A DNA stretch of 64,000 bases from Adiantum capillus-veneris. Lineage: Eukaryota; Streptophyta; Polypodiopsida; Polypodiales; Pteridaceae. The position numbers were made by a program, and so were the translations under genes. How positions within the stretch are numbered: the stretch's first letter is position 1; each line of letters opens with the position of its first letter. Under the pieces are notes generated by a model. That model saw only the letters and a program-made list of their open reading frames with translations, was not told the DNA's origin and searched no databases. The stretch spans positions 90,751,180 to 90,815,179 of the forward strand of contig CM043962.1 in assembly GCA_014529385.2 (NCBI GenBank), given 5' to 3'. Positions 1 through 15,046 of the stretch are shown one piece after another.

Positions 1-1242
1 ATCCCCGAGGGCATGGTACCATAAATTCCACAAGTTTATGCTTTCTCAAGGCTACAAACGTAGTGAGTTCGATCACTCTCTATATACAAAGAAGGCTAAG
101 GATGGTAGTTGGCTGATCCTTATTTTGTATGTGGATGACATGTTGATTGCTGGCAAGCACTTGGAAGAATTTTCAGCTTTGAAGTCAAAGATGGCAAAAT
201 CGTTTGACATGAAAGACATGGGTGAGGCCTTTGAAGTCATATACTTGGTATGCGCATTGAGAGAGACAGATCAAAGAAGTTGATTTGGTTATCTCAAACA
301 GAGTATATTGACAAGGTTTTGCAACGTTTCAATATGGAGAAGGGAAAGGCATTGAGTGTTCCATTGCCACCATATGTGAAACTTAGCAAACAAGATTTTC
401 CTGTGTCTGAGGAAGAACAGGCTGAAATGGATAAGATTCCATATGCGTTTGCAGTTGGTAGTTTGATGTATGCAATGATTGCTACTCGCCCAGACATTGC
501 ATTGAGTGTTCCATTGCCACCATATGTGAAACTTAGCAAACAAGATTGTCCTGTGTCTGAGGAAGAACAGGCTGAAATGGATAAGATTCCATATGCGTCT
601 GCAGTGGGTAGTTTGATGTATGCAATGATTGCTACTCGCCCAGACATTGCATTTGCAGTGGGAGTAGTAAGTCGATACATGTCAAACCCAGGCAAGAAAC
701 ATTGGGAGGCAGTGAAAGGAATATTGAGATACCTGAAAGCTACAAAGAGTATGCGTATATGCTATGGGAGTTAGGAGCTTTGTGTAAAGGGTTTTACAGA
801 CTCAGATTATGCAGGTGACTTAGACAACCGAAGGTCTACGTCAGGGTATGTCTTTACATTGGCTGGTGGAGCAGTATCATGGCGTTCTAGATTACAAGGT
901 TGTGTTACTCAGTCTACTACAGAGGCTGAATATGTTGCAGCATCAGAGGCATGCAAAGAATCAATTTGGCTTAATCGACTAGTAACAGATTTGGGAATCA
1001 AAGAAGAGATGCCTGTGTTATATTGTGATAGTCAAAGTGCTATACAATTGGCTCGCAATCCAGTTTATCACTCAAAGACAAAGCAGGTGGATGTGAAGTA
1101 TCATTTCATCAGGGAAGTGCTCGAGGATAAGCAACTTCAGCTTGTCAAAGTTCACACCACAGAAAATCCTGCTGATCTACTTACAAAAGGACTTCCCTCA
1201 GAGAGCTTTGCGAATTTTCGCAAGCAGTTAGGTGTAGGGTAG
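1..1242 (+). pseudogene. Family-A Ty1/copia pol fragment, RT C-terminal half and RNase H, broken
   Basis: This is the distal part of a copia polyprotein, cut by the window edge. The reverse transcriptase catalytic motif YVDDMLIAG is encoded near 128-154. The RNase H part is recognised from TDSDYAG, STTEAEYVAASEACKE and YCDSQSAIQLARN (about 800-1060). Compared with the nearly intact copy at 17609-20846, it has about 5 extra bases near 228, shifting the frame, a TAG nonsense codon near 772 and an in-frame 150-bp duplication (351-650). The last frame ends with a normal stop at 1240-1242, followed by polypurine tract and 3' LTR. The product would be non-functional. The family assignment is secure because of near-identity with the other A copies in this window. 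Confidence 0.92.
351..650 (+). repeat. 150-bp in-frame tandem duplication inside family-A pol
   Basis: Bases 351-500 and 501-650 are two copies of the same 50-codon segment, both opening with ATTGAGTGTTCCATTGCC. The other A copies in the window have it once. The repeats differ at several bases: the first has GATTTTCCT, as at 20161, and the second has GATTGTCCT, as at 28308. The junction carries the short repeat GCATT. Confidence 0.93.
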
Positions 1243-1331
1243 TACATCACTTCTCTACATCTCTTGTATATTAGCTTGTATAGTAGCTTCTCTGACACTT
1301 AAAGTACCACATTGGACTTTAAGTGGGAGGT

Positions 1332-1523
1332 TGTTGGGGTATAAAGCCCAATGTGGTCGCCCAGGTAAGTGGGCGGGCCGCCAGGTATGTACACATATTT
1401 TTTTGTAAAAACCTAATAAGAACTCACTATGCTCTACACATTACAGTAGAGCGAGTTCACCATATCGTCGTGCTCTTCTTCTCGCACTCTCTCTCGCGTC
1501 TCACTTCCGCTCGTACTCCTTCA
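1332..1523 (+). mobile_element. LTR-A, 3' LTR of the copia element at the window start
   Basis: The 192-bp LTR begins TGTTGGGG and ends CTTCA, and matches the two LTRs of the element at 15600-22085. The purine-rich tract AAGTGGGAGGT (1321-1331) lies directly upstream, as expected for the plus-strand primer. The 5' half of this element lies outside the window, so its target duplication cannot be checked; the bases after the LTR are CCAAT. Confidence 0.92.
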
Positions 1524-2221
1524 CCAATAATTGAGGCCCCTCTTTTTGCAACCACTTCACTTTTGTAATTGAGTGAAGCTCATTAGTTCTTGCATGACCC
1601 ATAAGGGGAGTTCCCACTACAATTATTTACAGAGCCATAGTGGCTTATTGAAATGAAGTTCTAAAATACTGTGCGAATATAAAATGGCCAAGAGTAATTA
1701 CCGACTCCTCTTCATCAACTCCCGGCATTCCACTCTACAAAATCATAATCATCAACTCAATTAGAAAATAAATAGAAAGCACTAATTAACCATTACGCCA
1801 ACTATCCCAATTGCAACTAACCACTACAATAGGAGGGTGCCCAGTCTTGTAACAGGATGGAGCAAGTGATTGATCATGAGTTTGGGCCAATATGGTAACT
1901 CGTACCATAGAGAGAGTCTCTTCATCCCTGGGAGCAAACCATCATCACATATCTCCTTGTGCTCTAACCATGCTTATGCAGACATCCTCGGTGGCTCTCT
2001 TTCCAAAAAGCCATCGTGTAACACATGATTCTATCAAAGATACAATTGATGACCTTCGTAGATTTGCTTCTTCAATGAGGGTGTCCGATGTGCATTAAGC
2101 CTAGGTCCACATGTGACGCATGCTCTGTATCTGCTTCTTTGAAGCCCCACATGTATACACATGAAAATAAATAATCTTGAGAAAAACCAAGATTTATAGT
2201 GTTTGAGTGTAAATCATGTGA
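1524..2221. other. No gene recognised
   Basis: AT-rich sequence with only short ORFs. CACTACAA occurs at 1615 and again near 1822; one of these could be a terminal sequence of the CACTA element to the right, but no matching opposite end was found. Nothing else is recognisable. Confidence 0.4.
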
Positions 2222-3560
2222 TCATTCTGTTAGTCCGGGATAGTCATGCATGGTCCACATTAGAATTCCTCTGATCAAAGCATTCCGTTGACCTGTGTGT
2301 CGGCTCATATCCACCATTCCTATGTCAATCCACAATTTTTGTAGCTCTTGCAATAGTGGACAAAGATATACATCCATATTCTTCCCTTTATACCGCCTCG
2401 GCACAATCAAGCTTAGCCATAGGTGCCCCTTCTTGGTAGTCAACCACGGGGGAATGTTGTAGTTGAAGATGACAATGGGCCATACACTGTAAGATGTTGA
2501 TCTCTAACCAAATGGATTTATACCATTCATAGCCAGGCCTATGCGCAAATTTCAAGCTTCCCTGGCAAGATCCGGTCATGTATCGTCTATATGTTTCCAG
2601 GCTGCACAATCTGCAAGAATCCGTAGCACACCATCCGAAGATCTATTCTCCTCGTGCCATGATGCTAGGGCGGCCATGGACTTACATTTGAAGAAATGTT
2701 TGATACGAGGAAGCAGAGAAAAGTGTCGTAAAATGTTTTGTGGAATTTTTCCGTGGAGATCTACTCGATATCTCTCGGAATCACATTTCAGACACTTCTC
2801 CATGTCTATGTATTCCCCTCTGAAAAGAATGCAGTCGTTAGGACAAGCGTGAATCGAATTGCAATCCATCCCCAAGTTTTGCAAGATATTTTTATTGCTT
2901 CCTCTTTGGAATCTGGCATCACATTATCAGCTGACATTATGTGCTCTTTGAGCAATCTACACAGTGAGAAAAATGCGGTACACTTGTGTAAGTACTCTAT
3001 CAGATCATTATACATCTAGAGTTTTTTATTGAAGTAAACACATTGTAATAGATCACCTGAAAAGCGTTGTGACGCTAGTGTCACTCCATCCAAACTTTGC
3101 CTGCATGTTGAGAAAAACTAGGAGCACCTTCAATCTAGACACACATGCTCCATCATACAATGGCATATCGGCTTCCCTTTTCATATCATCATAGATAAGC
3201 CTTTTTGAATCCATGATCGTCTCGATCATTTCATCAATCTCGGGCTCAAATATTGCCTCGTTGGGAATGTGGTCTACATGATAATCCTCCGAGCTGTCAG
3301 AGGCTACATCTTGTGGCCTCACGTTTGATGCTTGAACAAAGCGCCTGCGAACACGTCTATTGGGTTGCAAGATTGCTGCCTGTTGGCCAATGTCAAAGTC
3401 CGACGAGTTATAATTGGCAACAACTCGATCTATAATAGATGGATCAAGCTCGCGAAATTCGTAAACTTACTGCAAAGAACGCGTCTTGTCCGTCGCACAA
3501 CGTGCTTGCATTGATTACAAGGACATAAGATCCTTGTTGAGAGATAGGTGTTTCACTTGG
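2222..3560 (-). pseudogene. CACTA (En/Spm, TNP2-type) transposase remnant
   Basis: Read on the minus strand from about 3560 down, fragments of a TNP2-type transposase appear in the correct order but in different frames. First is a CPCNQCKHVVRR-like stretch (about 3530-3470), resembling the N-terminal transposase-associated domain. Then come EADMPLYDGACVSRL and KFGWSDTS (about 3190-3075), then LLKEHIMSADNVMPDSKEE (about 2960-2900). Next are ACPNDCILFRGEY (about 2850-2805), GKIPQNILRHF (about 2750-2720) and WHEENRSSDGVLRILAD. Last are YSVWPIVI, YNIPPWLTTKKGHLWLSLIV and NMDVYLCPLLQELQKLW (about 2490-2320), with a MWTMHDYPG-like end. These are signature blocks of the Transposase_21 family. Several frameshifts and stops make it non-functional. 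The D-D-E triad was not traced. Confidence 0.85.
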
Positions 3561-3651
3561 ACGGCCCCACATCCTCGTCACTACTCATAATGAATGTAAA
3601 ACCTTATAACCTGGACATGAATTTAATCTTCTATTGGTATCCTCCGTCTTT

Positions 3652-3723
<72 letters not shown>

Positions 3724-4084
3724 CACACTGTAAACTACCTCACATTCTCTAGTCATGTGCGATCCCCGCACACCTCAGTCTAGAGGTGCACGGAGATCAA
3801 AACCACCAGGTTATAATTTTGTCTTTATTGGTCAATGCCTATATTTATGGGTACAGGTAGTGGACAAAACCCCTTTGTCTCTTCTCTAGCTGTAGCAATT
3901 CACAGCATCTTAACATCTCTTCACAGCAGATCTTTGTTCGAGGGATTACTTAGCACATTACATGTTGACCTCCAATATGAGTTTCATGCCGTTGAAAGCT
4001 TTCCAACTTAAGGTCGCATCCGTAGAGAGGAAGAGAGGGATCACCGTTTGCCTAACTTTAATTTTTTTCATAATCTCGAATGTA
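3561..4084. repeat. (CT)n microsatellite with unrecognised flanks
   Basis: An almost pure CT tract of about 70 bp occupies 3651-3721. The flanking sequence to 4084 contains no recognisable gene. The long serine/leucine ORF across the CT tract is an artefact of the dinucleotide repeat. Confidence 0.9.
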
Positions 4085-4800
4085 GACTTTACTATAAAAA
4101 CTAAATCCAAAATCTAATCTTAAATCTAACCTAATTGAACATATGGTGATTTTGAGCTAATTGAACATAGTTAGTGGGTGAGTTAATAGGTGTCAGGTTT
4201 TGATGGGAATATATATATTGTTGTGTAACTAGTGTTTGCTCTTTGGGCAAAGTCTCCATTGACATGCCCTAAAATCTAACCTAAATCTAATCTAATCTAA
4301 TTTAATCTTAAATGGAACATAAATCTAGATCTAGTCTAATTTTAAACTCAACATAAACCTAAATCTAATCTAATCTTAAACCTAACCTAAACTTTAATAT
4401 AATCTAACTTAAATTTAAATCTAATCTAATCTTAAATCTTGTATTAGTCTTAAATCTAAATCTAATCTAATCTTAAACTCAATATAAACTTAAATTTAAT
4501 CCAATCTTAAATCCTAACCTAAATGTAATATAACTTAAATCTAACTTAGCTAACCTTAAATCTTGCCCTAATTTTAAATCTAACATAATCCTAAACTTAA
4601 CATAAACATAAATCTAACTTAATCTTAAATCTAATTTAAATCTTAACATAATCTTAAGGCTAACCTAATTTTAAATTTAGCATAAATTTTAGAATATAAG
4701 TTAAAATGTAATCAAACTTAATCTTAGATCTTAATCTAACCTAACTTTCATTAAATGTAATTTTAAATCTAACCTAACTATAAATCCTAATATAACATTT
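4085..4800. repeat. Degenerate AT-rich repeat of AATCTAA / CTTAAAT / CCTAAAT words
   Basis: About 700 bp is built from variable 6-8-bp words (AATCTAA, TCTTAAA, CCTAAAT, TAACCTAA) without a fixed period. Some words resemble the plant telomere repeat CCCTAAA in reverse sense, but the exact heptamer is not found in tandem. It is non-coding. Origin from a decayed tandem array is an inference. Confidence 0.7.
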
Positions 4801-4886
4801 CATTTCATATTTTCTCTACTCTCTCTCTCTTTGTTTTCTCCCCGTACCTCTCTCTTTTCATCTTCTCTCCCTCTCTCTCTCTTTTT

Positions 4887-4888
<2 letters not shown>

Positions 4889-4935
<47 letters not shown>

Positions 4936-5002
4936 GTGTGTGTGTATACATTCTTTGTTTATGCATGTGTGTGTATGTGTTTTTTGTTTATGCATGTGTG
5001 TA

Positions 5003-5075
<73 letters not shown>

Positions 5076-5147
5076 TCTCTCAATGTGTGTGTGTATACAT
5101 TCTTTGTTTATGCATGTGTGTGTATGTGTTTTTTGTTTATGCATGTG

Positions 5148-5203
<56 letters not shown>
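4889..5203. repeat. CT arrays interrupted by two copies of a 70-bp GT-rich segment
   Basis: CT tracts at 4889-4932, 5004-5081 and 5152-5203 alternate with two near-identical segments at 4933-5003 and 5082-5151. Each of these starts AATGTGTGTG and contains TTTATGCATGTGTGTGT twice. The repeat period is 149 bp. The encoded Leu/Ser or Cys/Val ORFs are low-complexity artefacts. Confidence 0.92.
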
Positions 5204-5205
<2 letters not shown>

Positions 5206-5217
5206 GACACAATGTGT

Positions 5218-7438
<2,221 letters not shown>

Positions 7439-7823
7439 TGTTGAAATATCTACGGATTACCAACATGGCATTCAAAAACATACTCTTTTGAGGTGGCTAT
7501 AGACAAGTACTTACTATAAGGTTTATGAGTTTTAGACTATGCATGTGTAAATCATCTCTAGTCTATTAGGATTGCTTAGGTGGCATATGGCATGTGTGGC
7601 TGGCTTGTTGGCAAGGTGAGGTGGTGACATGTACTACACTTTGTACTACCCCTAGCTCTCCTATATAAGAGCACCCCTGTAACCTCTTTTTGATGTTGAA
7701 TAATCTAGTTTCACTTGGGTCCACACTCTAGCCTAATCTCCATTGCCTAACCCTAATTGATTAAGCTTGTAATTAGCATGTCATTATCATGAATGACTCT
7801 CTCTTATCCCTCTGATCACAACA
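7439..7823 (+). mobile_element. LTR-D, copia-type 5' LTR
   Basis: The segment starts TGTTGAAATATC and ends CACAACA, giving TG...CA termini and 385 bp. It contains a TATA box (CTCCTATATAAGAG, about 7657-7670). It is followed after two bases by an exact initiator-Met tRNA primer site (7826-7837), which fixes the right boundary. No gag or pol follows, so this is a remnant or a non-coding derivative. Confidence 0.8.
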
Positions 7824-7825
7824 AT

Positions 7826-7837
7826 TGGTATCAGAGC
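7826..7837 (+). promoter_or_regulatory. Primer binding site, initiator-Met tRNA type (family D)
   Basis: TGGTATCAGAGC, the usual plant copia primer site, follows LTR-D after a two-base gap. Confidence 0.88.
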
Positions 7838-8302
7838 CATAATGATGATTAGAACCTCCTAATCTATCATCCCACCCTATGCTAGACCTTGTGTGCAATA
7901 CACTTGGTTGCTAATCAAGCTCCTCTCTCCCAATAAGCCACTAATTAGTTCTTGGTCTCTTAATTGTGAGCATGTCCATGGGCCACTACTCACATTAAGG
8001 TAATTGAGCACTAGTTAGGTGCAATTAACGTTTGATAGCTCATTAGTTAGGGTGTTTTGCATGGATTTAGGTGTAGTTATTCTCCACACCATTGCTCTCT
8101 CTGTAGACACCATCTCCTTTTGTATTTTATGTGTGCATAGAGTGCTCGGTGAGGGTGTTCCACAGATCCTTGGGGGCTAAACCCAATGTGATTTGGCATT
8201 TCACTTGAGTACTCAAAGAATCTTAAATCTCAGCTTTTAAGCTTGTAATTAGTATGCCATTATCATGAATTCCTCTCTTCCTTATCCCCCGTAATCCCAA
8301 CA
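7838..8302 (+). other. Short leader of family D ending in a second, truncated LTR end
   Basis: No ORF of note is present. At 8238-8302 the sequence TAAGCTTGTAATTAGTATG and onwards resembles the last 60 bp of LTR-D (7763-7823), including ATTATCATGAAT and an AACA end. This suggests the 3' end of a second LTR after an internal deletion. The flanking pentamers (TTGGT and CTTAC) do not match. Confidence 0.5.
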
Positions 8303-8750
8303 CTTACTTGATAAACACTCCTCTAGAATGTAAACCATCTCTTGAAGATGGTTGGCAATTGGTTGTAACGAGTACAAACATCTCCTCGCATCCAATACCA
8401 GCAACCACATGAAGTTCCAAAAAATGTATTGGGGCCACTTGAGCTTGCAAGAAACTACTAAGTAATATAATTTTACCGTGGGTGAAAGGAAAAGTGAGTC
8501 CGGACTGGGGTAGTCTAATAGTACAAGACATAAGGTCGCTAAAAAAATATTACAAAGTACTATTGACAATAAACTTCATCCACTTCCTAGCAATAAAAAA
8601 GTGGTACAAATACTAATGAAAGTGACTACCTCTCTCTCTCTCTCTTATATATTAAAATTTTAATAGATATCCTATTTTTTTAAATGTTTTTTTATAAAAA
8701 ATAAAATAATTGTTCTCTATTTCTGTAAATTTTTAACTACACATGGAAGA
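8303..8750. other. No gene recognised
   Basis: Non-coding by inspection; a short CT tract (8632-8645) is followed by a strongly AT-rich stretch. Confidence 0.5.
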
Positions 8751-10596
8751 TTGAAGCTTACTCAAACAGAAAAAACCAAGAGTGTTTTTATCCACGTCAA
8801 TTTCAAAAATCCTCTTCTTGATGTCGGAAATCTTAGAGCCTTTTTATCACTCTTCTTTTTTGGGTTGCATATTGTTACCACGCCACTTTGGGATGAGTGT
8901 TTGTTCTCTTGGACTTTTGATCCCACACTAAAGGTTACTCTTGGTAATGCAAAATATGTTTTTTCAGCAACACATGAGTTTGTCAATGTAATGACGTTTT
9001 GCTTCAAGATGATGATGCAACACATGTATTGACTACCCACTTTAATCAATATGTTAGCACACCACTGGCTAATTTATGTGAGAATGGATTGGGACACATC
9101 CCTACACAAACACCTAACTTTCAAGTGGCATTTCTAGAGATTAAACAAGTGCTCATCTCTCTCCTAGAGAAGAAGTGTGTAATACTCCCTCACACACACT
9201 CTCTTTTAGAAGCACTACAATTACTACAAGCTTATTGTATCTCACACTTACCCCCAAAGAGACACACCAACCTCACAACGATCTCAAATTTAAGATTGAG
9301 GATCTACGAGAGAGGTTCTTTATTACTTGTTTAGACAAGGCACCAAACGATATGGTAATTGTTTGCAAACACTTCATCTCCTTAGAGGCCAAAAAGAGAC
9401 TACAAGGTGAAGACTTTTCTCTTTGGCATGAAGATATAGACATAACCTTGTCTAGGGTATCTGATTTTCTTCTCCCACTTCTCACCCCTCTTCACATGTG
9501 TCTCCCCTATCTCACTGCTATTTATAAGATTCACAAATCTACCTTTAGGTGGATTACGTGTGGCTCTTCGTGTTGCTATTCAAAAATCTCCCTTCTCATG
9601 GCTTGCATCTTAAAAACTTTCACTGCTCCTCTAAAAGCCAGGGCTAGAAAGCTTAATCAAAAAGCATTGCTATGCCATAACATCCACATACAATCTTGGT
9701 GGATCATAGATTCCGTCTACTTAACTTACCTACACATGAAACCTCACTTTTCTCTGGAGATGTAAAGCAATGCTATGAAAATATTCCACATCAAGAAAAT
9801 ATTCTCATGCATGCATGGATGTTACATCTCATTTATAAGTCTACCAACCTTGTGTGTAGAAGGTACTTGGTCATCACAAGCATATAAATCAGGCTTGTCC
9901 TTTACAATGGAAGAAGTGATTTCACTAAACACGTGGCTCATTAATAATATGTTCATACAATGTCAAGGAGTGGTGTATAGACAAGTAAATGGCATACCAA
10001 TGGGGTTGGCTTGCTCCCCATTGTGGTGTAATTTGTACCTTCACTCGTTGGAATTTGACTTTATTAGTCAAACATTAGCAGATCCACATAAACGTCTAAT
10101 GCTTCCAAAACTTGGAATACCATTTAGATACTTTGACGATATCCTTCTCATAAACTCCCAAGACTCTTCGTACTTTATTACACAACAAAACATATACCCC
10201 AGCTGTCTCACAATAGAAGTAGAGATAGGAACCATTACCAAGTTTCTAAACCTCTGCCTCACCATACATAAAGGTACTCTTGTCAAAAGCTTGCATAAAA
10301 AAGACACCGACGTATCTTACACTCCCATCAGGTACATCAAGCGATCTAGCAATAGGCCTGTAGATTGGGCTCACAAAGTGATCATATCCCAACTAAAACC
10401 CATGTTATTTTGCAACTCTAGTCCTCATGAAGCCGCCCAGGACATTCGGGCTCTTGTCAATGCATTTTGTATTAACGGTTTTGAAAGAGCTCGCCTATGG
10501 AGACTTGTTAGGAGATTCCTAAAGGGATTTTCAGCTTCCTCGTTTGCATGCCTACCCACTAATATTTTGGACCTTCTAAAAACTGGAGGGCACTAG
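8751..10596 (+). pseudogene. Penelope-like element reverse transcriptase, frameshifted
   Basis: Three frames together encode a reverse transcriptase of the Penelope-like class, which is related to telomerase RT. In order: a divergent N-terminal part (8751-9330); DKAPNDMVIVCKHFIS (about 9337-9380), like the DKA-N-VVV-K block of the family; AIYKIHKSTFRWITCGSS (about 9520-9570), like the LPKIHK...RPI block; motif A LFSGDVKQCYENIPH (about 9749-9790, in another frame); GIPMGLACSPLWCNLYLHS (about 9990-10045); and the catalytic motif C RYFDDILLINS (about 10128-10160). A C-terminal thumb-like part (FLNLCLTI, SLHKKDTDVSYTP) follows. The final 273-codon ORF runs from 9775 to 10596. Frameshifts near 9000, 9330, 9740 and 9800 inactivate it. 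No GIY-YIG endonuclease was seen. The class is fairly sure; the subgroup is unknown. Confidence 0.8.
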
Positions 10597-10619
10597 GACC
10601 CCAAAGGGGTCCTAGTGCC
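10589..10619 (+). repeat. Perfect 14-bp stem, 3-base loop hairpin at the end of the Penelope-like ORF
   Basis: The left arm GGCACTAGGACCCC (10589-10602), loop AAA and right arm GGGGTCCTAGTGCC (10606-10619) pair without mismatch. The stop codon TAG of the RT ORF (10594-10596) lies inside the left arm. Confidence 0.95.
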
Positions 10620-11382
10620 TCCAAAGCGGGACAAAGACACCCTAGTGTGGGCGGAGGTGGGCCTCTTTCTCACATACTGCCCCTACCTTTTGAAAAAACA
10701 TTGAAATGGCATATTCTCTCAAAACTCTACATCTACACATACCACAAAACAAAAGAGTTGATTTGGTGAGTAGAAAGGGTACGTATTCCTTTTTCAAAAA
10801 AATAGGTGGTGACCACTACTTTTGTTACACCTCTCTTAAATGAAAAGGCCCCCCCACTACCTCACCCCACTCCTCTCTAACCGTTCAAAAAAACCTCCTA
10901 AAAAGAAGAGAGTCTCTTGCCATGTATAGAAAGGGGCTAAGGGTCCTTCATTTGTATGCTTACTAGAGGACTTCACTAAATCTGACAAGGAGACAAAACT
11001 CTACCTCCTCTTCATCCCTCCACATGGAGTCTTCTACACAAGTAGGATTGAACTTAGTGATTTTATTAAGTTGACATGAATAACAAGTAGGAAATCTTTT
11101 TGACACCTATCTTCCACCATGTAAAAATTCTAACTTTTTGTTTGGTTTTTTTTCTGGTGATGGTGGCAGGTAACAGAGATTTCCTTTGCCTAATGGGATC
11201 ATTTATGCTCACCTACTTACTCTCCTTGCTCTCTCATTTACTTTTGTACATTAAAGCACTGTTAATACAAAAAACCTATGGCTTATGGGCTTCTCTTGGA
11301 GTTTTTCTTTAAAAAGTTAATTTGTTTTGTAAAATGAGGCTTTTGTTTTTGAAAAATGGAATGTGTGCAGTAACCTACTCTC
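10620..11382 (+). other. Probable 3' part of the Penelope-like element, no intact ORF
   Basis: Short fragments such as KETKLYLLFIPPHGVFYTS (about 10990-11045) are translated in plausible frames but broken by stops. A weak link to the C-terminus of the Penelope-like protein is possible. I see no defined 3' end of the element. Confidence 0.35.
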
Positions 11383-12561
<1,179 letters not shown>

Positions 12562-12567
12562 GAGCAA

Positions 12568-12830
12568 CCCCCGCCTAAGGGGAGATCCCACGTGTGTAAA
12601 TGAGCCCACGTGTTCTCCCTCTCTCCTCTCTCTCCCCTGCATGAGCAGCTGCCTCCTAGGGGGAGATGCCACGTGTCTTCATGAGCCCACATGGCATTGC
12701 CACATCAGACCATTGGGTTGACATGGCAATGCCATGTGGGCTCATAAAGACATCTGACGGTGCCACATGTATTGTGGTTCAATTTCCTTTCCCCCCTCTC
12801 CTCTTTTGTAATTGTCCCCACGTGCCCACC
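12568..12830. repeat. Direct repeats, four G-boxes and an imperfect hairpin
   Basis: CACGTG occurs at 12589, 12607, 12670 and 12819. Two related segments (GGGGAGATCCCACGTG near 12579 and GGGGAGATGCCACGTG near 12660) are each followed by ATGAGCCCAC. Bases 12681-12745 form a 26-bp stem with two mismatches around an 11-base loop, with arms based on TGAGCCCACATGGCATTGCC. This resembles a small foldback element; CACGTG is also a plant bZIP/bHLH binding site. A regulatory role is speculative. Confidence 0.6.
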
Positions 12831-13380
12831 TAACCTTGTGCACCCTCTCTCTCTCCTGCAGCGCCCACCTCCTCACCCTTCCCTCCCCTTGCCGCCCCCC
12901 TCCTCCTCACCCCTTTTTCCCCTTTTTGCCCCCTTCCATCTCCGCCTAACCCCGCATGTCCACCTCCCTCACCCTTCCTTCCCCCAATTCTCCCTCCACG
13001 CACCCCTTGGTGCCCTCTCCCCCCTACCCCTCCCTCCCTACTATTGCCCCCTCCTCAAACAACCCACACACACACATACACACACACACACACTCCCCCT
13101 CACACACACATACTCTCTCTCACACACACACACACTCTCTCTCTCTCTCACTCACACACACAGACACATTATAAGTTTGACATACTTCTGTTGAGATCTC
13201 AGAATGATAAACACACACCTCTAGCAGAGGTTTCCACCTCGTAGATCTTACACTAGATTCTATGGTGGATTCCTCTAGGCTTGGATTTTCACCATTTTGG
13301 CTAACTTTGACACTTGCCCCATACATATATACCAACCTACAAGGGACATGCCACACCCCTCTCACCATTGGGTCATTAGT
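12831..13380. other. C-rich and CA/CT-rich sequence, no gene recognised
   Basis: A pyrimidine-rich stretch (12840-13060) grades into CA and CT tracts (13066-13165). ORFs in it are low complexity (Pro/Ser, His/Thr). Confidence 0.6.
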
Positions 13381-14032
<652 letters not shown>

Positions 14033-15046
14033 TGCCCCCCTTCTTGATGTAGATTCCGTCTTCGAAAGCTATGAATGCAAAGCACAGGATGCACATCATA
14101 TGGATCCTGAGAGGAGGGTGAAGAAAACAAAAAAGGTAAAAGCACAAGTGCAACATGTGAAGAAGTGCAAGGTGACATGCGGACATCGTAAACTATGAAA
14201 TGCAAGAAATTATGACGCATTACATTGCCAATGTAGAACAATAAAGTAGTACCTATAGTGAGTCATTAACTTGAGTTAAAGGCTATTAGAGGGACGTCAA
14301 GTAAAGTAGTCAAGATCTAGGGCTAAACCAAGTACTAGATTTACCAAGCAAATTAGAAATGATCCATTAATAGGCAATCATCTCAGTAATGCTAGTCGGT
14401 TTTTTAGAACTAGCTATCTGGTCGCATAACACACATAAGAGAGATACCCATGAAGCGCAAGGGAGTGTTTCTTGATTTTTTTTTCTTTTTAGTGAAGTTC
14501 TTTTGATTGTATGGACATATTTTCCAGGGGTGAGCTCGTATGGGAGCACCCAAGAGATAGTCGAGAGTGCATGATTCTTTCTTCTTGACATTTTATAGTT
14601 TTTAACCAGCTTAGAAAATAGAAAAATGGTGTGCATAGTGAATGAAGTGCCAAAAGTAGCTGGGAGACTCGAAATCTCTAGTACCAACTTAAGCATAAAG
14701 CTCATGCATTTTTACTTTTAGCACAACAAGGTACTAGAGGTCTAAAACCTGGGAGAATCTAGATTGGCAAGTAACAACACCATAATGCAATGCATTCTAG
14801 CATACTACAACGATAATATGCAATAACCATGGAAATGTGGAGAGCCAAAAGAATAGGAAGAAGTATACCTGATCATCCAATGGATCTTGTGTATAGCCAC
14901 CTTCAAAGCCATTCCCACATTCGCCAACACTGTATAAAGAGTCACAACAAAGAACTACACACCTCCAAGAGGCACATTCGTGGACGCATCTAGACACTGA
15001 CACAAACGTAGAACAAATCTAAAACCTACCCATCACCACACTCACA
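14033..15046. other. No gene recognised
   Basis: Minus-strand ORFs at 14367-14705 and 14797-15003 are short and match nothing I know. Nothing else is evident. Confidence 0.4.

Noticed and set aside
294-695. Minus-strand ORFs overlapping family-A pol (also at 20062, 28207 and 40248)
   Set aside because: Shadow frames of the copia coding sequence, conserved only because the pol copies are near-identical.
1615-1830. CACTACAA at 1615 and 1822 as ends of the CACTA element
   Set aside because: No matching inverted end or 3-bp duplication was found to the right of 3560, so the boundary is not supported.
8600-11340. Hammerhead ribozyme expected for Penelope-like elements
   Set aside because: I looked for the CTGATGA core with a matching GAAA on either strand and did not find a convincing pair.
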